This document shows, in pieces, positions 1-8,328 of a stretch of 64,000 nt of DNA. Source of the DNA: DAINPP01 sp963667315 (GTDB lineage: Bacteria > Thermotogota > Thermotogae > MWEM01). Position 1 is the stretch's first letter. Every line of letters begins with the position of its first letter. The notes under the pieces were generated by a model that saw nothing but the letters and a program-made list of their open reading frames with translations, did not search any database and had not been told where the DNA came from. Position numbers and translations under genes: made by a program. The stretch is from positions 1,240,001 to 1,304,000 of the forward strand of contig OY763325.1 in assembly GCA_963667315.1 (NCBI GenBank), given 5' to 3'.

Positions 1-2
1 TT

Positions 3-788
3 CTGAGAGTAGACCCCGTCGGTGGCGTTAATCCTCTCATGCTACTGGGCACGGTCATGCAGTTTGAATCCAGAAGCACGGGAGAAACGATCAGGGGGAT
101 TTGTTCATTTGAATCGGAAACATTTGCAGATGCCGCAAACAACCAGAAAAACCCGACATTTGATAACCTGTTTGTAGACATTGGTGCAGCTTCAAAAGCG
201 GAAGCGCTTAAGGATGTCCGAATTGGTCAGTTCGGAACATACGAATCCCAATATATCGAACAGAATGGTAAAATCATTTCAAAAGCAATGGATGACAGGA
301 TTGCCTGTGCTATCGTTGTGCAAATTCTTAAAGAACTGGATACATGCGAGAATACCGTCTACGGTGTCTTCTCTGTTCAGGAGGAAGTGGGAATCGTCGG
401 AGCAAGCGTTGCCGGATACGATATCATGCCGGATATGGCAATTGCAATAGATGTAACCGCCTATTCCGACACCCCGAAGGGATTCAAAAGAATGGATCTT
501 TGCCTCGGAAAAGGACCGGCTATAAAGATCAAAGACAAAGCCTCAATCTCCGACAAATGTGTCGTCGACCATCTTTCAAAAACAGCACAGGAGAATGACA
601 TTCCTCATCAGTACGAAGTGCTTATTTTTGGGGGCACAAATGCACACGGTTATCAGCTGACACGCTCCGGTATTCCTTCGGGAACACTGTCGGTCGTCAC
701 AAGATACGTCCATAGTCCACATGAAATGGTTGATTATAATGATGTTCTGAATTCAGTCAAATTGTTAAAAAAGGCAGTTGAAAACTGA
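3..788 (+). CDS. M42 family metallopeptidase (C-terminal part, truncated by the window edge)
   Basis: This is the C-terminal part of a cocatalytic di-metal aminopeptidase of the M42 (glutamyl aminopeptidase / FrvX / PepA-like) family; such enzymes trim peptides in the cytoplasm as large oligomers. The open frame runs in from the left edge (LRVDPVGG...), so the start is outside the window and an ATG at base 39 is internal. Family signatures are in the usual order: FVDIGAASKAEA, the bridging aspartate in KAMDDR, the catalytic and metal-binding glutamates in SVQEEVGIVGA, the metal aspartate in AIDVTAYSDTP, and the C-terminal histidine region GTNAHGYQLTRSGIPSGTLS...YVHSPHEM. The stop overlaps the next frame by 11 bases, so the two are likely co-transcribed. 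The family is clear; substrate preference is not. Confidence 0.9.
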   Translation: MRVDPVGGVNPLMLLGTVMQFESRSTGETIRGICSFESETFADAANNQKNPTFDNLFVDIGAASKAEALKDVRIGQFGTYESQYIEQNGKIISKAMDDRIACAIVVQILKELDTCENTVYGVFSVQEEVGIVGASVAGYDIMPDMAIAIDVTAYSDTPKGFKRMDLCLGKGPAIKIKDKASISDKCVVDHLSKTAQENDIPHQYEVLIFGGTNAHGYQLTRSGIPSGTLSVVTRYVHSPHEMVDYNDVLNSVKLLKKAVEN

Positions 789-1833
789 AAAATTTATGAA
801 TCGTTTTTTTTCGTTTCAAAATACAGTAGAACGTAAATCAACCATCAACATAAGAAAGAACGAAAAGGCCGGGGATATTTTCAGGTATATAGAAAATATC
901 CCGGATGCCTTTATCATAGTGGATACAGGATTTAAATTTGTCTGGGCTGAAAATTTTGGCTGTTCCGAAATACTGCGAAGCGCTTACCCTGTTGCAGGAG
1001 GAGAGAGATGCAAGTCTATCGACAGGGTTTTTGAATTGATAAATGCCATTCATAGTGTCAGGGGAAGGCCCAGGAAGATCGTTGCAATTGGCGGAGGGGC
1101 TTTAATTGATCTTTGTGGTTATGTTGCGAGAACATCCATTCCCGATGCTTCATTTGAGATCATCCCAACGACACCTTTATCACAATTAGCCGGTTATTAC
1201 AGGAGAAGATTCTATCTTAATTTTGATAGAAAAAAGGATAGGATTTCTGTTGAAGGAATCCCGGAAAAAAATTCCATCTTCCCTGAACTGTTGAGTACTT
1301 TTTCAACAGATGACATCCGTGAATCTCATTTATCCGCTTATTCAGTTGCGCTCGGTTTCGATTCACGTTTCTATCATATTGTCAAAAAATCCTTAAGTGA
1401 GCTTGTGAAGGATAGGATAAACTGGGATCATTATGCAGAATTAATTTGGGAGAGTAATTTTTTACGTGCCAGGGCTGTTCGGCAGAAGATATCGATATTC
1501 CCGGGGGAAACTTTTGCCTCATTTATCCAAAATGCAACCGGTCTGAAAACAGACTATCTCTCAGCATTAAGTACTGGGATAAGAATAGAGTTGTTTATCG
1601 CATACAGGATGGGCAACATTTCCGAAGCACAATACACCCTGATAGAGGAAGAATTACAGAAATTGACAATATCCAAGAGAAATGAGTTTGATTTTCATAC
1701 TTTGTTAATGAGTCTTCGAGATGAAAAAAACATCTCGTTGCCGATTATAAAACATTTTGGTAGTTCGGAGATGACAAAACTACCTTCAGAATACGTTGAA
1801 AAATTGTTAATCGCCTTTTTTTCTATTCATTAG
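778..1833 (+). CDS. 3-dehydroquinate synthase-like protein, active site degenerate
   Basis: The fold resembles AroB and related NAD-dependent sugar-phosphate cyclases. The NAD/phosphate-loop stretch KIVAIGGGALIDLCGYVART...IPTTPLSQL lies near residues 99-140, and a conserved-type glutamate is kept in RESHLSAYSVALGFDS near 180. However, the metal-binding histidine block of true dehydroquinate synthases (GHTFGHA) reads GETFASF here (about 241), and the second histidine motif (LHGE) reads LSAL (about 260). Metal ligands therefore appear to be lost. Length (about 351) matches AroB. The start is uncertain: TTG at 778 overlaps the upstream gene, while ATG at 796 would give 345 residues; neither has a strong ribosome binding site. 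No other shikimate gene is adjacent. It may be a repurposed cyclase or a non-catalytic relative. Confidence 0.65.
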   Translation: MKTEKFMNRFFSFQNTVERKSTINIRKNEKAGDIFRYIENIPDAFIIVDTGFKFVWAENFGCSEILRSAYPVAGGERCKSIDRVFELINAIHSVRGRPRKIVAIGGGALIDLCGYVARTSIPDASFEIIPTTPLSQLAGYYRRRFYLNFDRKKDRISVEGIPEKNSIFPELLSTFSTDDIRESHLSAYSVALGFDSRFYHIVKKSLSELVKDRINWDHYAELIWESNFLRARAVRQKISIFPGETFASFIQNATGLKTDYLSALSTGIRIELFIAYRMGNISEAQYTLIEEELQKLTISKRNEFDFHTLLMSLRDEKNISLPIIKHFGSSEMTKLPSEYVEKLLIAFFSIH

Positions 1834-1872
1834 AGAACTTCATCAAAAATCCAGTAAAAAAGAGGGAAGAAT

Positions 1873-2892
1873 ATGGGAAATCTTTTACCTGCAGATCGAA
1901 ATACAAATACGAACACCAAGAATAACGCCGGAAAAAATCAAGGAAAAAGGCCCCCTCAGGCAAGAAAAAAAAGGGAGCAACCGGCAGAAGTTGGTCTTAG
2001 CAAAAACCTGACGGTAATACTGGCTGTTACGGTTGTCGCATTGAGTTTTGCAGTCGCTTTCTTTGCTTTTCAAATCAATGGATTGAAAACATCTAACAGA
2101 GAAAAAGATCTTGAGATCACACGGTTAACAAAAGACATAGAAATTCTGAAAACTGAACAACATGAAGAAGAAACGACGCCGGCAACTGTCAACTACGCTG
2201 CGGTTCCCGAAAATCCGGGACCGGAAACAGTTGAAGGATCTGAGAACCCAGAGGTTGCGGAAGTTCAGAAGTTTAATTATGAAGAACTCTTTGCGCAATC
2301 AAGCATCATGGTCAGTTCATCAAAAAAAGTGTCCTATTACGTTTGTAATGATAAGGCAGCACTACGCCTCATAGAGGACAGTGGACTTGAATATCTCATC
2401 TCAAAGGCCAACGGGAACTATTATAATGTACTGCTTATCGGTACATATGAACCGGAATGGATTAAAGAACTGCAACAGTGGGAAGAAAGAAAGGCTCAGT
2501 TATTGTCAACAATGGTTGCTTCTTCAACTGAGAATTCTACCGGAACAACCGTCAGCACTTTTAAAATGCCGGAAGAATTAAACGGACTTGAAGCTGTGAA
2601 GCAGGAATATGTAGCCGGAATTCAGCTGATGTCGACCCCAAGTGAAGAGGAAGTCAGCAAGAAAATCTGGAAATTAAGAAATGAGGGCGTTGCGGCTTAT
2701 ATCTTCTCATATCCTATTAATTACTCAAATAAATCCCAATATACACTTCAGATTGACATCTTCCCCAGCAGGAAAAAGGCGGTTGAATACCAGGAAATCC
2801 TTAAATCTGATTTCAGAGATTTCTATCTCGGTTTAATTGATGCAGATGTGACCAGAAGTTATCCAAGGGGCTTATTTGACTACACGGAATAA
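1873..2892 (+). CDS. Single-pass membrane protein with SPOR-like C-terminal domain
   Basis: The protein has a basic, Asn/Lys-rich cytoplasmic N-terminus (residues 1-44), one membrane span (about 45-66, NLTVILAVTVVALSFAVAFFAF), a short coiled coil (about 68-97), an acidic Thr/Pro linker and an extracytoplasmic C-terminal half. Near residues 255-325 the pattern SEEEVSKKIWKLRNEGVAAYIFSY...YTLQIDIFPSRKKAVEYQEIL resembles a SPOR peptidoglycan-binding fold: two helices and strands ending in the phrase I-F-S/P-x-x-x-x-A. SPOR proteins usually bind denuded glycan strands at division sites. The start ATG is preceded by GAGGGAAGA. Its end overlaps the next gene by 17 bases. The SPOR assignment is by pattern only; a generic tethered envelope protein is the alternative. 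Confidence 0.6.
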   Translation: MGNLLPADRNTNTNTKNNAGKNQGKRPPQARKKREQPAEVGLSKNLTVILAVTVVALSFAVAFFAFQINGLKTSNREKDLEITRLTKDIEILKTEQHEEETTPATVNYAAVPENPGPETVEGSENPEVAEVQKFNYEELFAQSSIMVSSSKKVSYYVCNDKAALRLIEDSGLEYLISKANGNYYNVLLIGTYEPEWIKELQQWEERKAQLLSTMVASSTENSTGTTVSTFKMPEELNGLEAVKQEYVAGIQLMSTPSEEEVSKKIWKLRNEGVAAYIFSYPINYSNKSQYTLQIDIFPSRKKAVEYQEILKSDFRDFYLGLIDADVTRSYPRGLFDYTE

Positions 2893-4294
2893 TCCAATTC
2901 ATTCATTGCAAAAACACCCTCTGTTTTTGTTGTTTTCAGCCTTATTCACAGGGATCCTGTTTTCTCGCTTTTTCTTTTTCCGGATAGAATCCCTGATTGT
3001 TTTTCTGCTCTTTTTTTCAACAATGATCATATGGCTGCAGCTGATCAATCTTTTGAAGAAACGAAGTTTGATGCTTGTATTATTTCTGCTCTTTTTTCTC
3101 GCCGGGATGATTATTTATAAACCTTTCTACGACCTCAAAGAAGGTGCCTGTACGATTACAGGTCAGATTAATAAAGTTTCCGATTCATCCATACGATTGA
3201 CAGATGTATCCTTTTTGGAGAAAGGTGTATGGTATAAGGCAAGTGGAGAATTCTATTGTTTCCTTCCGGAAAACGAAGTGGTTGATGAACTTGATTATAT
3301 CGCGTTGAATGGGACGAACAACAAGAGCGGCAATCTAAACTTTGTCAGAGTTTTTATGGCATCTGATTTTTTCAGCTACCCTTATTCAGAAGATTTCATG
3401 ACGAGTATAATCAAACACTTCAACAATTTTGCAAAAGGTTATGTCAATTTTATAAAGAAGAACCTTGGAGAAACAAACGGTTCGTACGCCTCCGGGATTT
3501 TTCTCGGACTTGGTATGGACAGACAAATCCGTGATGTAATAAACCGCTCCGGAATATCGTATCTGTTTGTCGTTTCGGGCTTTCATTTCTTCCTGACCTT
3601 TTTTATTTTCTCCTACGCCTTATCTTTTTTTAAAATCAAATCAAAATTCGCGATATTTTTAAAGATATTATTCCTTATTCTATTCTATATGATATGTGCG
3701 ACCGGACCATCATCCTTCAGAGCTTTTCTGATGCTCTTTCTGTATCAGCTTTTCAAACTGTTCGATTATCCGGTTTCATCGCTTAATGTCATCGGGTTAA
3801 GTGGTCTCATTATCTTGTTGAATGACCCCGCTATCGCATTAAACGCCGGTTTTCAAATGACATTTGGTGCTGTTATCGGAATACTTCTCCTGAACAAACT
3901 GTTGAAAAACAAAAATAAAATCTTACGGAAATTTACACCTCTCGGTTCTCTTTTATTCATCATTCCAATTACCGCATTTCATTTCAAAAGGATCCCTCTT
4001 CTTTCCGTTCCAATCGGTTTGATCCTCTCCATCACACTGATCCCATTAATCATGATCTGTATGCTAATCTCACTTCTCTTCTATGCAATACAATTACAGT
4101 TCCTTGCAACCTTCCTCCTGAAAGGATTAAATCCTTTGCTAAATCTGGCAAGGGGTATCACGGATTTTCTATCAAAAAATCTCGGAACAATTTCCGTTGA
4201 AGGATTAGCCAGAAACTGTCTCATCCTATCCATACCTATTGTTTCTCTTTTCCTGATCATGCAGATTGCCGGAAAAAAGAAATGCACCGAATAG
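2876..4294 (+). CDS. ComEC/Rec2-family competence membrane protein, short form
   Basis: This is a polytopic membrane protein of the ComEC/Rec2 family, the channel that takes up single-stranded DNA in natural transformation. N-terminal membrane helices (about 15-80) are followed by a DUF4131-like soluble segment (about 85-165) and then the competence domain, with the hallmark sequence ASGIFLGLGMDRQIRDVINRSGISYLFVVSGFHFF near 200-240 and multiple helices to the end. Full ComEC proteins (about 700-800 residues) carry a C-terminal metallo-beta-lactamase-like nuclease domain; at 472 residues this one ends before it, and the following sequence holds glyQ instead. The start is TTG at 2876, with AAGGGG six bases upstream and inside the end of the previous gene, which implies translational coupling. 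Confidence 0.85.
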   Translation: MTTRNNPIHSLQKHPLFLLFSALFTGILFSRFFFFRIESLIVFLLFFSTMIIWLQLINLLKKRSLMLVLFLLFFLAGMIIYKPFYDLKEGACTITGQINKVSDSSIRLTDVSFLEKGVWYKASGEFYCFLPENEVVDELDYIALNGTNNKSGNLNFVRVFMASDFFSYPYSEDFMTSIIKHFNNFAKGYVNFIKKNLGETNGSYASGIFLGLGMDRQIRDVINRSGISYLFVVSGFHFFLTFFIFSYALSFFKIKSKFAIFLKILFLILFYMICATGPSSFRAFLMLFLYQLFKLFDYPVSSLNVIGLSGLIILLNDPAIALNAGFQMTFGAVIGILLLNKLLKNKNKILRKFTPLGSLLFIIPITAFHFKRIPLLSVPIGLILSITLIPLIMICMLISLLFYAIQLQFLATFLLKGLNPLLNLARGITDFLSKNLGTISVEGLARNCLILSIPIVSLFLIMQIAGKKKCTE

Positions 4295-4307
4295 AATATT
4301 CCTCTTT

Positions 4308-4337
4308 TTGAACAAATTCACTTGAGTGTGGTAGAAT
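4308..4337 (+). promoter_or_regulatory. Putative glyQ promoter
   Basis: TTGAAC (4308-4313) and TAGAAT (4332-4337) are separated by 18 bases and lie just downstream of the comEC-like stop and upstream of glyQ. Match to the sigma-70-type consensus is moderate. Confidence 0.5.
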
Positions 4338-4371
4338 ACAGTTGAATTATTTTACCGGGAGGTATTATGCA

Positions 4372-5235
4372 TTGTTTATTCAAGACATGATTAAGAATTT
4401 AAACGAATTCTGGTCGAAAAGAGGTTGTTTTATCGAACAGCCCTATGATATGGAAATGGGTGCGGGAACCTATCACCCTTCAACCTTTTTCAGAGTTTTA
4501 GACGAAAGACCCTGGAAATGCGCTTTTATACAGCCAAGCAGACGGCCAACAGATGGAAGATACGGAGAAAACCCAAACAGAATGCAGAGATTTTATCAGT
4601 ACCAGGTATTGATAAAACCCTCACCGGAAGAATCTCAGAAAATCTACCTTGAATCTTTGAAAGCTTTGTCGATTGATCCCAGTGAACACGATATCAGATT
4701 TGTTGAAGATAACTGGGAATCCCCGACGCTCGGAGCTTGGGGAGTTGGTTGGGAAGTCTGGCTGGACGGAATGGAAATCACTCAGTTTACTTATTTTCAA
4801 CAGGTGGCGGGAATTGAATTGAAACCTGTCACGCTTGAGATTACTTATGGAATCGAAAGAATCGCCATGTATCTTCAGAATGTGGAAAACGTTTACGATC
4901 TCATGTGGAACGAAAACACCACATACGGTGATCTTTACAAGAGAAATGAAATTGAGTATTCAAAGTACAACTTTGAAATTGCCGATACTGACCTCTTATT
5001 CAACCTCTTTGATCTGCATAAAAAAGAATTTAACAACCTGATTGAAAACGATTTGCCAATTCCTGCTTACGATCAGTTGGTCAAATGTGCACATTATTTC
5101 AACCTTTTAGATGCGAGAAACGCCATATCCGTTTCTCAGAGACAAGGATTCATCAAAGAAATAAGGCGTCTGGCAATAAAATGCGCCAAATTATATCTTG
5201 ATTTGAAAGAAGCAAAGAAGGAAATAAAAGAATAA
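4372..5235 (+). CDS. glyQ: Glycyl-tRNA synthetase alpha subunit
   Basis: This is the catalytic alpha chain of the alpha2beta2 bacterial glycyl-tRNA synthetase, which charges tRNA-Gly in the cytoplasm. Nearly every family signature is present: QPYDMEMGAGTYHPSTFFR, QPSRRPTDGRYGENPNR, YQYQVLIKPSPE, DIRFVEDNWESPTLGAWGVGWEVWLDGMEITQFTYFQQ, and NLLDARNAISVSQRQGFI near the end. The start is best placed at TTG 4372: a GGGAGG ribosome binding site (4357-4362) sits nine bases upstream and the resulting N-terminus MFIQDMIKNLNEFW aligns with known GlyQ proteins. An upstream in-frame TTG at 4342 would bury that site, and an ATG at 4367 is out of frame. glyS (beta subunit) is not adjacent, which is atypical for many bacteria. 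Translation ends at 287 residues. Confidence 0.97.
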   Translation: MFIQDMIKNLNEFWSKRGCFIEQPYDMEMGAGTYHPSTFFRVLDERPWKCAFIQPSRRPTDGRYGENPNRMQRFYQYQVLIKPSPEESQKIYLESLKALSIDPSEHDIRFVEDNWESPTLGAWGVGWEVWLDGMEITQFTYFQQVAGIELKPVTLEITYGIERIAMYLQNVENVYDLMWNENTTYGDLYKRNEIEYSKYNFEIADTDLLFNLFDLHKKEFNNLIENDLPIPAYDQLVKCAHYFNLLDARNAISVSQRQGFIKEIRRLAIKCAKLYLDLKEAKKEIKE

Positions 5236-5304
5236 ATTTAGTTAGTATTCCGTCATGGTTCCATAGAGAGAGAGTTTTTTCTATTTATCGGAGGTAATAA
5301 AGAA

Positions 5305-6018
5305 ATGAGCGATTCAAGACCCTTGATTCCAGATTGTGTCGATGTAAGCAATGCTGTGGAAATACTGAACATTTATCACAACGGTAATGAGAAAAAGGCA
5401 GTGGAAATGGTAAGAGATCATCTGAACGTTTGCGCAGCCTGCTTCAGTCAGTTCCACAGCGTCAATGTTATCGAAGAGATCGTGACGGGAAAAAAGGCGG
5501 ATGATGTTTACCTTGAATTTATCAAGGTCGTTGATAAGGTAAGTCAAAATAAAGAACTTGAAGCATACAAACTTGAAGAAGTTTATATTGATTTCCTTTC
5601 AGGAAGATGTTCTTGTGCATATGATGAAGAAAAAGTTGAAGAACTGAACATTGCGAATGATTTCTATGACAAGCTGAATGAATTAATTGAAGATGAGAAC
5701 ACTGCTCAGAACCAGAGTAAAAGTCAGTTTTTTGCTTGGGGTGCTGTTGCTGCTGTTATCGGTATATCAATTTTATCGATTGGCTTTATTAGCACATCAA
5801 GACTTGGTTCAGGAAACAAAGACGCACTGAATGTAAAATTCCCGACTTATGGTGAACAAACTGCCTATACACCTACTTCATTTTCAAATAATTTTGATAT
5901 GAATGGTGCGTTAAAAGCGAACTTCGGATTACCGGTTGATCAAGAACTCAAAAACATCTACAGTAATCCGGTCAGTGAAGATAACAAAATAGTTGTTGCA
6001 GTAAAAATGGGCAATTAA
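5305..6018 (+). CDS. Anti-sigma-factor-like membrane protein with zinc-finger motif
   Basis: The N-terminal region carries a zf-HC2-like motif (H39-x3-C43-x2-C46, with C11 as a possible further ligand) as in zinc-containing anti-sigma factors. A single membrane segment lies at about 142-163 (FAWGAVAAVIGISILSIGFI) and an extracytoplasmic tail of about 75 residues follows. Anti-sigma proteins of this class bind an ECF sigma factor in the cytoplasm and release it on an envelope signal, but no sigma factor gene lies nearby, so the partner is unknown. A CGGAGG ribosome binding site precedes the ATG. The gene stands alone between glyQ and the aminotransferase and is followed by a 9-base-pair hairpin. 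Confidence 0.6.
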   Translation: MSDSRPLIPDCVDVSNAVEILNIYHNGNEKKAVEMVRDHLNVCAACFSQFHSVNVIEEIVTGKKADDVYLEFIKVVDKVSQNKELEAYKLEEVYIDFLSGRCSCAYDEEKVEELNIANDFYDKLNELIEDENTAQNQSKSQFFAWGAVAAVIGISILSIGFISTSRLGSGNKDALNVKFPTYGEQTAYTPTSFSNNFDMNGALKANFGLPVDQELKNIYSNPVSEDNKIVVAVKMGN

Positions 6019-6019
6019 T

Positions 6020-6044
6020 TTATAGCATTATAATGATGCTATAA
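6020..6044 (+). repeat. Inverted repeat between two genes
   Basis: TTATAGCAT and ATGCTATAA form a perfect 9-base-pair stem with a 7-base loop directly after the anti-sigma-like gene. There is no clear T-run afterwards, so this is either a weak terminator or an mRNA-stabilising hairpin. Confidence 0.45.
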
Positions 6045-6073
6045 GCTAAATCGAAAAGTCTGGAGTGAACAGA

Positions 6074-7222
6074 TTGAAAACAAAATTAAACAAGATTCCA
6101 TTCTCTATTACGTTGAAGTACACGCAATTGGCGCAGGAATTACAGGCTCAGGGTAAGGAGATTATCAGGTTAACCGCTGGTGAACCGGATTTTGCAACAC
6201 CTGAATCCGTTTCGATGGCCGGTATAGAAGCTATCCAAAGCGGTTTTACCAGGTATACGCCTGCTGCAGGTATTCCTGAATTGAGACGAGGCATATCCGA
6301 CCTGTTGAAAGAAACCTATTCGTTGAATTACGAACCTCATCAGATCATCGTCAGTAATGGTGGAAAACAGGCGTTATACGAGACGATTTACGCGATTACG
6401 GATGAAGAAGATGAAGTTATTATTTTCACACCCGACTGGGTCAGTTATGCACCACAGGTAGAAATGTGCGGTTGTAAGCCGATTTTCGTTGAAACCAAAC
6501 TTGAAAACGATTTTCAACCTGAAATGGCTGCATTGGAAGCTGCGATAACAAACAGGACCCGGGCTATAATCGTCAATTCTCCGAATAACCCCACGGGAAC
6601 GGTTTATTCAAGAGAGGTGCTTGAAGGAATTGCAAAAATTGCAGTCGAGAAAGACATCTGGGTTATTTCTGATGAGATTTACGCGAATCTGATCTATGAG
6701 GGCAGACATATCAGTTTTGGAACTGTTGGCGATGTCTTTAAAAAAACGATCACAATTAACGGGTTCTCAAAATCCCACGCCATGACAGGATGGAGATGCG
6801 GATATGTTGCGGCACCTGTAGAAATCGCAAAAGAAATCGGAAAGATGCAATCTCATCTCTCTTCCAACGTCAACTCCATCACTCAAAAAGCAGCTCTTAA
6901 GGCATTAACAGTTGATACAGAATACATGAGAAAATCATTTGAAGAAAGACGCGAATTAATGACAAAGGGGCTTGATGAAATCGGCATCAACTATTGCAAG
7001 CCGAATGGCGCGTTTTATGCTTTCATGGATTTTAGCTGGGTTAAGGATTTCTATGAAAACGATGATGCGTTGACGATGGATCTGATTAAGAATTACGGAA
7101 TAGCCCTGATCCCGGGAAGTGCTTTCCATGCACCGTGGTTTATGAGACTTTCATACGCTTCATCGGTTGAAGAATTGAAAAAAGCATTGGAAACATTAAA
7201 GAAATTTAAACAAGATCATTAA
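6074..7222 (+). CDS. Class I/II pyridoxal-phosphate aminotransferase (aspartate aminotransferase-like)
   Basis: This is a fold-type I PLP aminotransferase of the Igamma aspartate aminotransferase group, moving amino groups between amino acids and 2-oxoacids in the cytoplasm. Motifs: TAGEPDFATPE near residue 35, SNGGKQALYE (cofactor phosphate region), NSPNNPTGT (the conserved Asn), SDEIYANL, and NGFSKSHAMTGWRCGY, which holds the Schiff-base lysine. The C-terminal MRLSYASS contains the carboxylate-binding arginine. The start is placed at TTG 6074 because TGGAG (6061-6065) lies eight bases upstream; GTG at 6065 would overlap that site. A strong terminator follows, so the gene is monocistronic or the last of its unit. 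The amino-donor specificity is not readable from sequence. Confidence 0.92.
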   Translation: MKTKLNKIPFSITLKYTQLAQELQAQGKEIIRLTAGEPDFATPESVSMAGIEAIQSGFTRYTPAAGIPELRRGISDLLKETYSLNYEPHQIIVSNGGKQALYETIYAITDEEDEVIIFTPDWVSYAPQVEMCGCKPIFVETKLENDFQPEMAALEAAITNRTRAIIVNSPNNPTGTVYSREVLEGIAKIAVEKDIWVISDEIYANLIYEGRHISFGTVGDVFKKTITINGFSKSHAMTGWRCGYVAAPVEIAKEIGKMQSHLSSNVNSITQKAALKALTVDTEYMRKSFEERRELMTKGLDEIGINYCKPNGAFYAFMDFSWVKDFYENDDALTMDLIKNYGIALIPGSAFHAPWFMRLSYASSVEELKKALETLKKFKQDH

Positions 7223-7236
7223 TGAATACGATAGAT

Positions 7237-7275
7237 AAAAGAGGCGTTCAGTCATTGACTAACGCCTCTTTTTAT
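7237..7275 (+). terminator. Rho-independent terminator
   Basis: GAGGCGTT (7241-7248) pairs with AACGCCTC (7261-7268); an inner AGTC/GACT pair extends the stem. A run of five T follows. Confidence 0.9.
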
Positions 7276-7344
7276 ATAAATTGAATTCCCTGATGCTTTA
7301 AGTTGGATCATTTAATTCAATTTATTATTAAAGGGGGTAATGGC

Positions 7345-8310
7345 ATGAAAAAAAACAAATTGAGTCACCTTTTATCGCTTGCAAGCCTTCCGACACCTCT
7401 CCAAAAACTGGATGCCGGAACAAAAGAGCCGGAAATATGGATAAAAAGAGATGACTTAACAGAATTTGTGGGGAGCGGAAACAAAATCAGAAAACTGGAG
7501 TACCTGCTTTACGATGCAAAAGAAAAAGGTGCCAAAATCATTTGTACCTGTGGTGGTATTCAGTCAAATCATTGCCGGGCAACCGCTTTTGCAGCAAGAA
7601 AATTGGGGATGAAACCGGTGCTCTTCCTCAGAGGCAGCAAACCGGAAAAAGCTGAAGGTAATCTTCTGCTTGACCATCTTCTTGAATCTGAAATCCACTG
7701 GATTACTGCTGAGCAATACAAGGATAGAGAGAATATCATGAACGCCATGAAAAACACTCAGGAAAACCCGGATGACTTCTACGTTATTCCTGAAGGCGGT
7801 TCAAATGCTATCGGCTCTCTCGGATATATCAAATGTGTTGAGGAACTCTCCAAACAGACTGATTTAAACGAATTTGATGCCATATTCTGCCCGGTTGGAA
7901 GCGGTGGAACATACGCCGGATTAATTGCGGGATTGACATACTACAACATTAACTGTGATCTCATCGGCATTAACGTCACACTTGCAACAGCTGATGACTT
8001 TAAAAAACACATACAAAATATCCTCACAGAATACGAAAATGAAGATTTCCTTAAAGAAAAAATAGATGATGAAAAGATAAAGATAATCGACGGATATACA
8101 GGTGAAGCCTATGCCGTTCCAACAGAAAATGGCATCTCATGGATCAAGTCGCTGATTTTAAAAACGGGGATCCTGCTTGATCCTGTGTATACAGCGAAGG
8201 CATTTGACGGTATGATTGAGGAATCGAAAAAATCCGGTTATAAAAAGGTGCTGTTTCTTCACAGCGGTGGCGGTTTTGGAACTTTTGCCTATTCAGAACA
8301 TCTAAAATAA
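7345..8310 (+). CDS. D-cysteine desulfhydrase / ACC deaminase-family PLP enzyme
   Basis: This is a fold-type II PLP enzyme of the D-cysteine desulfhydrase / 1-aminocyclopropane-1-carboxylate deaminase family. Signatures: IWIKRDDLTEFVGSGNKIRKLEYLL, which contains the cofactor lysine, CGGIQSNHCRATAFAARKLG for substrate carboxylate binding, PEGGSNAIGSLGY, and CPVGSGGTYAGLIAG for the cofactor phosphate. Family members release pyruvate, ammonia and sulfide from D-cysteine; some act on other D-amino acids. The start ATG at 7345 has AAAGGGGG eight bases upstream; an upstream TTG at 7303 is less likely. The length of 321 residues is typical. The following DUF3298 gene begins 18 bases after the stop, so the two are probably co-transcribed up to the terminator near 9000. 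Confidence 0.85.
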   Translation: MKKNKLSHLLSLASLPTPLQKLDAGTKEPEIWIKRDDLTEFVGSGNKIRKLEYLLYDAKEKGAKIICTCGGIQSNHCRATAFAARKLGMKPVLFLRGSKPEKAEGNLLLDHLLESEIHWITAEQYKDRENIMNAMKNTQENPDDFYVIPEGGSNAIGSLGYIKCVEELSKQTDLNEFDAIFCPVGSGGTYAGLIAGLTYYNINCDLIGINVTLATADDFKKHIQNILTEYENEDFLKEKIDDEKIKIIDGYTGEAYAVPTENGISWIKSLILKTGILLDPVYTAKAFDGMIEESKKSGYKKVLFLHSGGGFGTFAYSEHLK

Positions 8311-8328
8311 TTCAAGTGAGGTGCTAAG

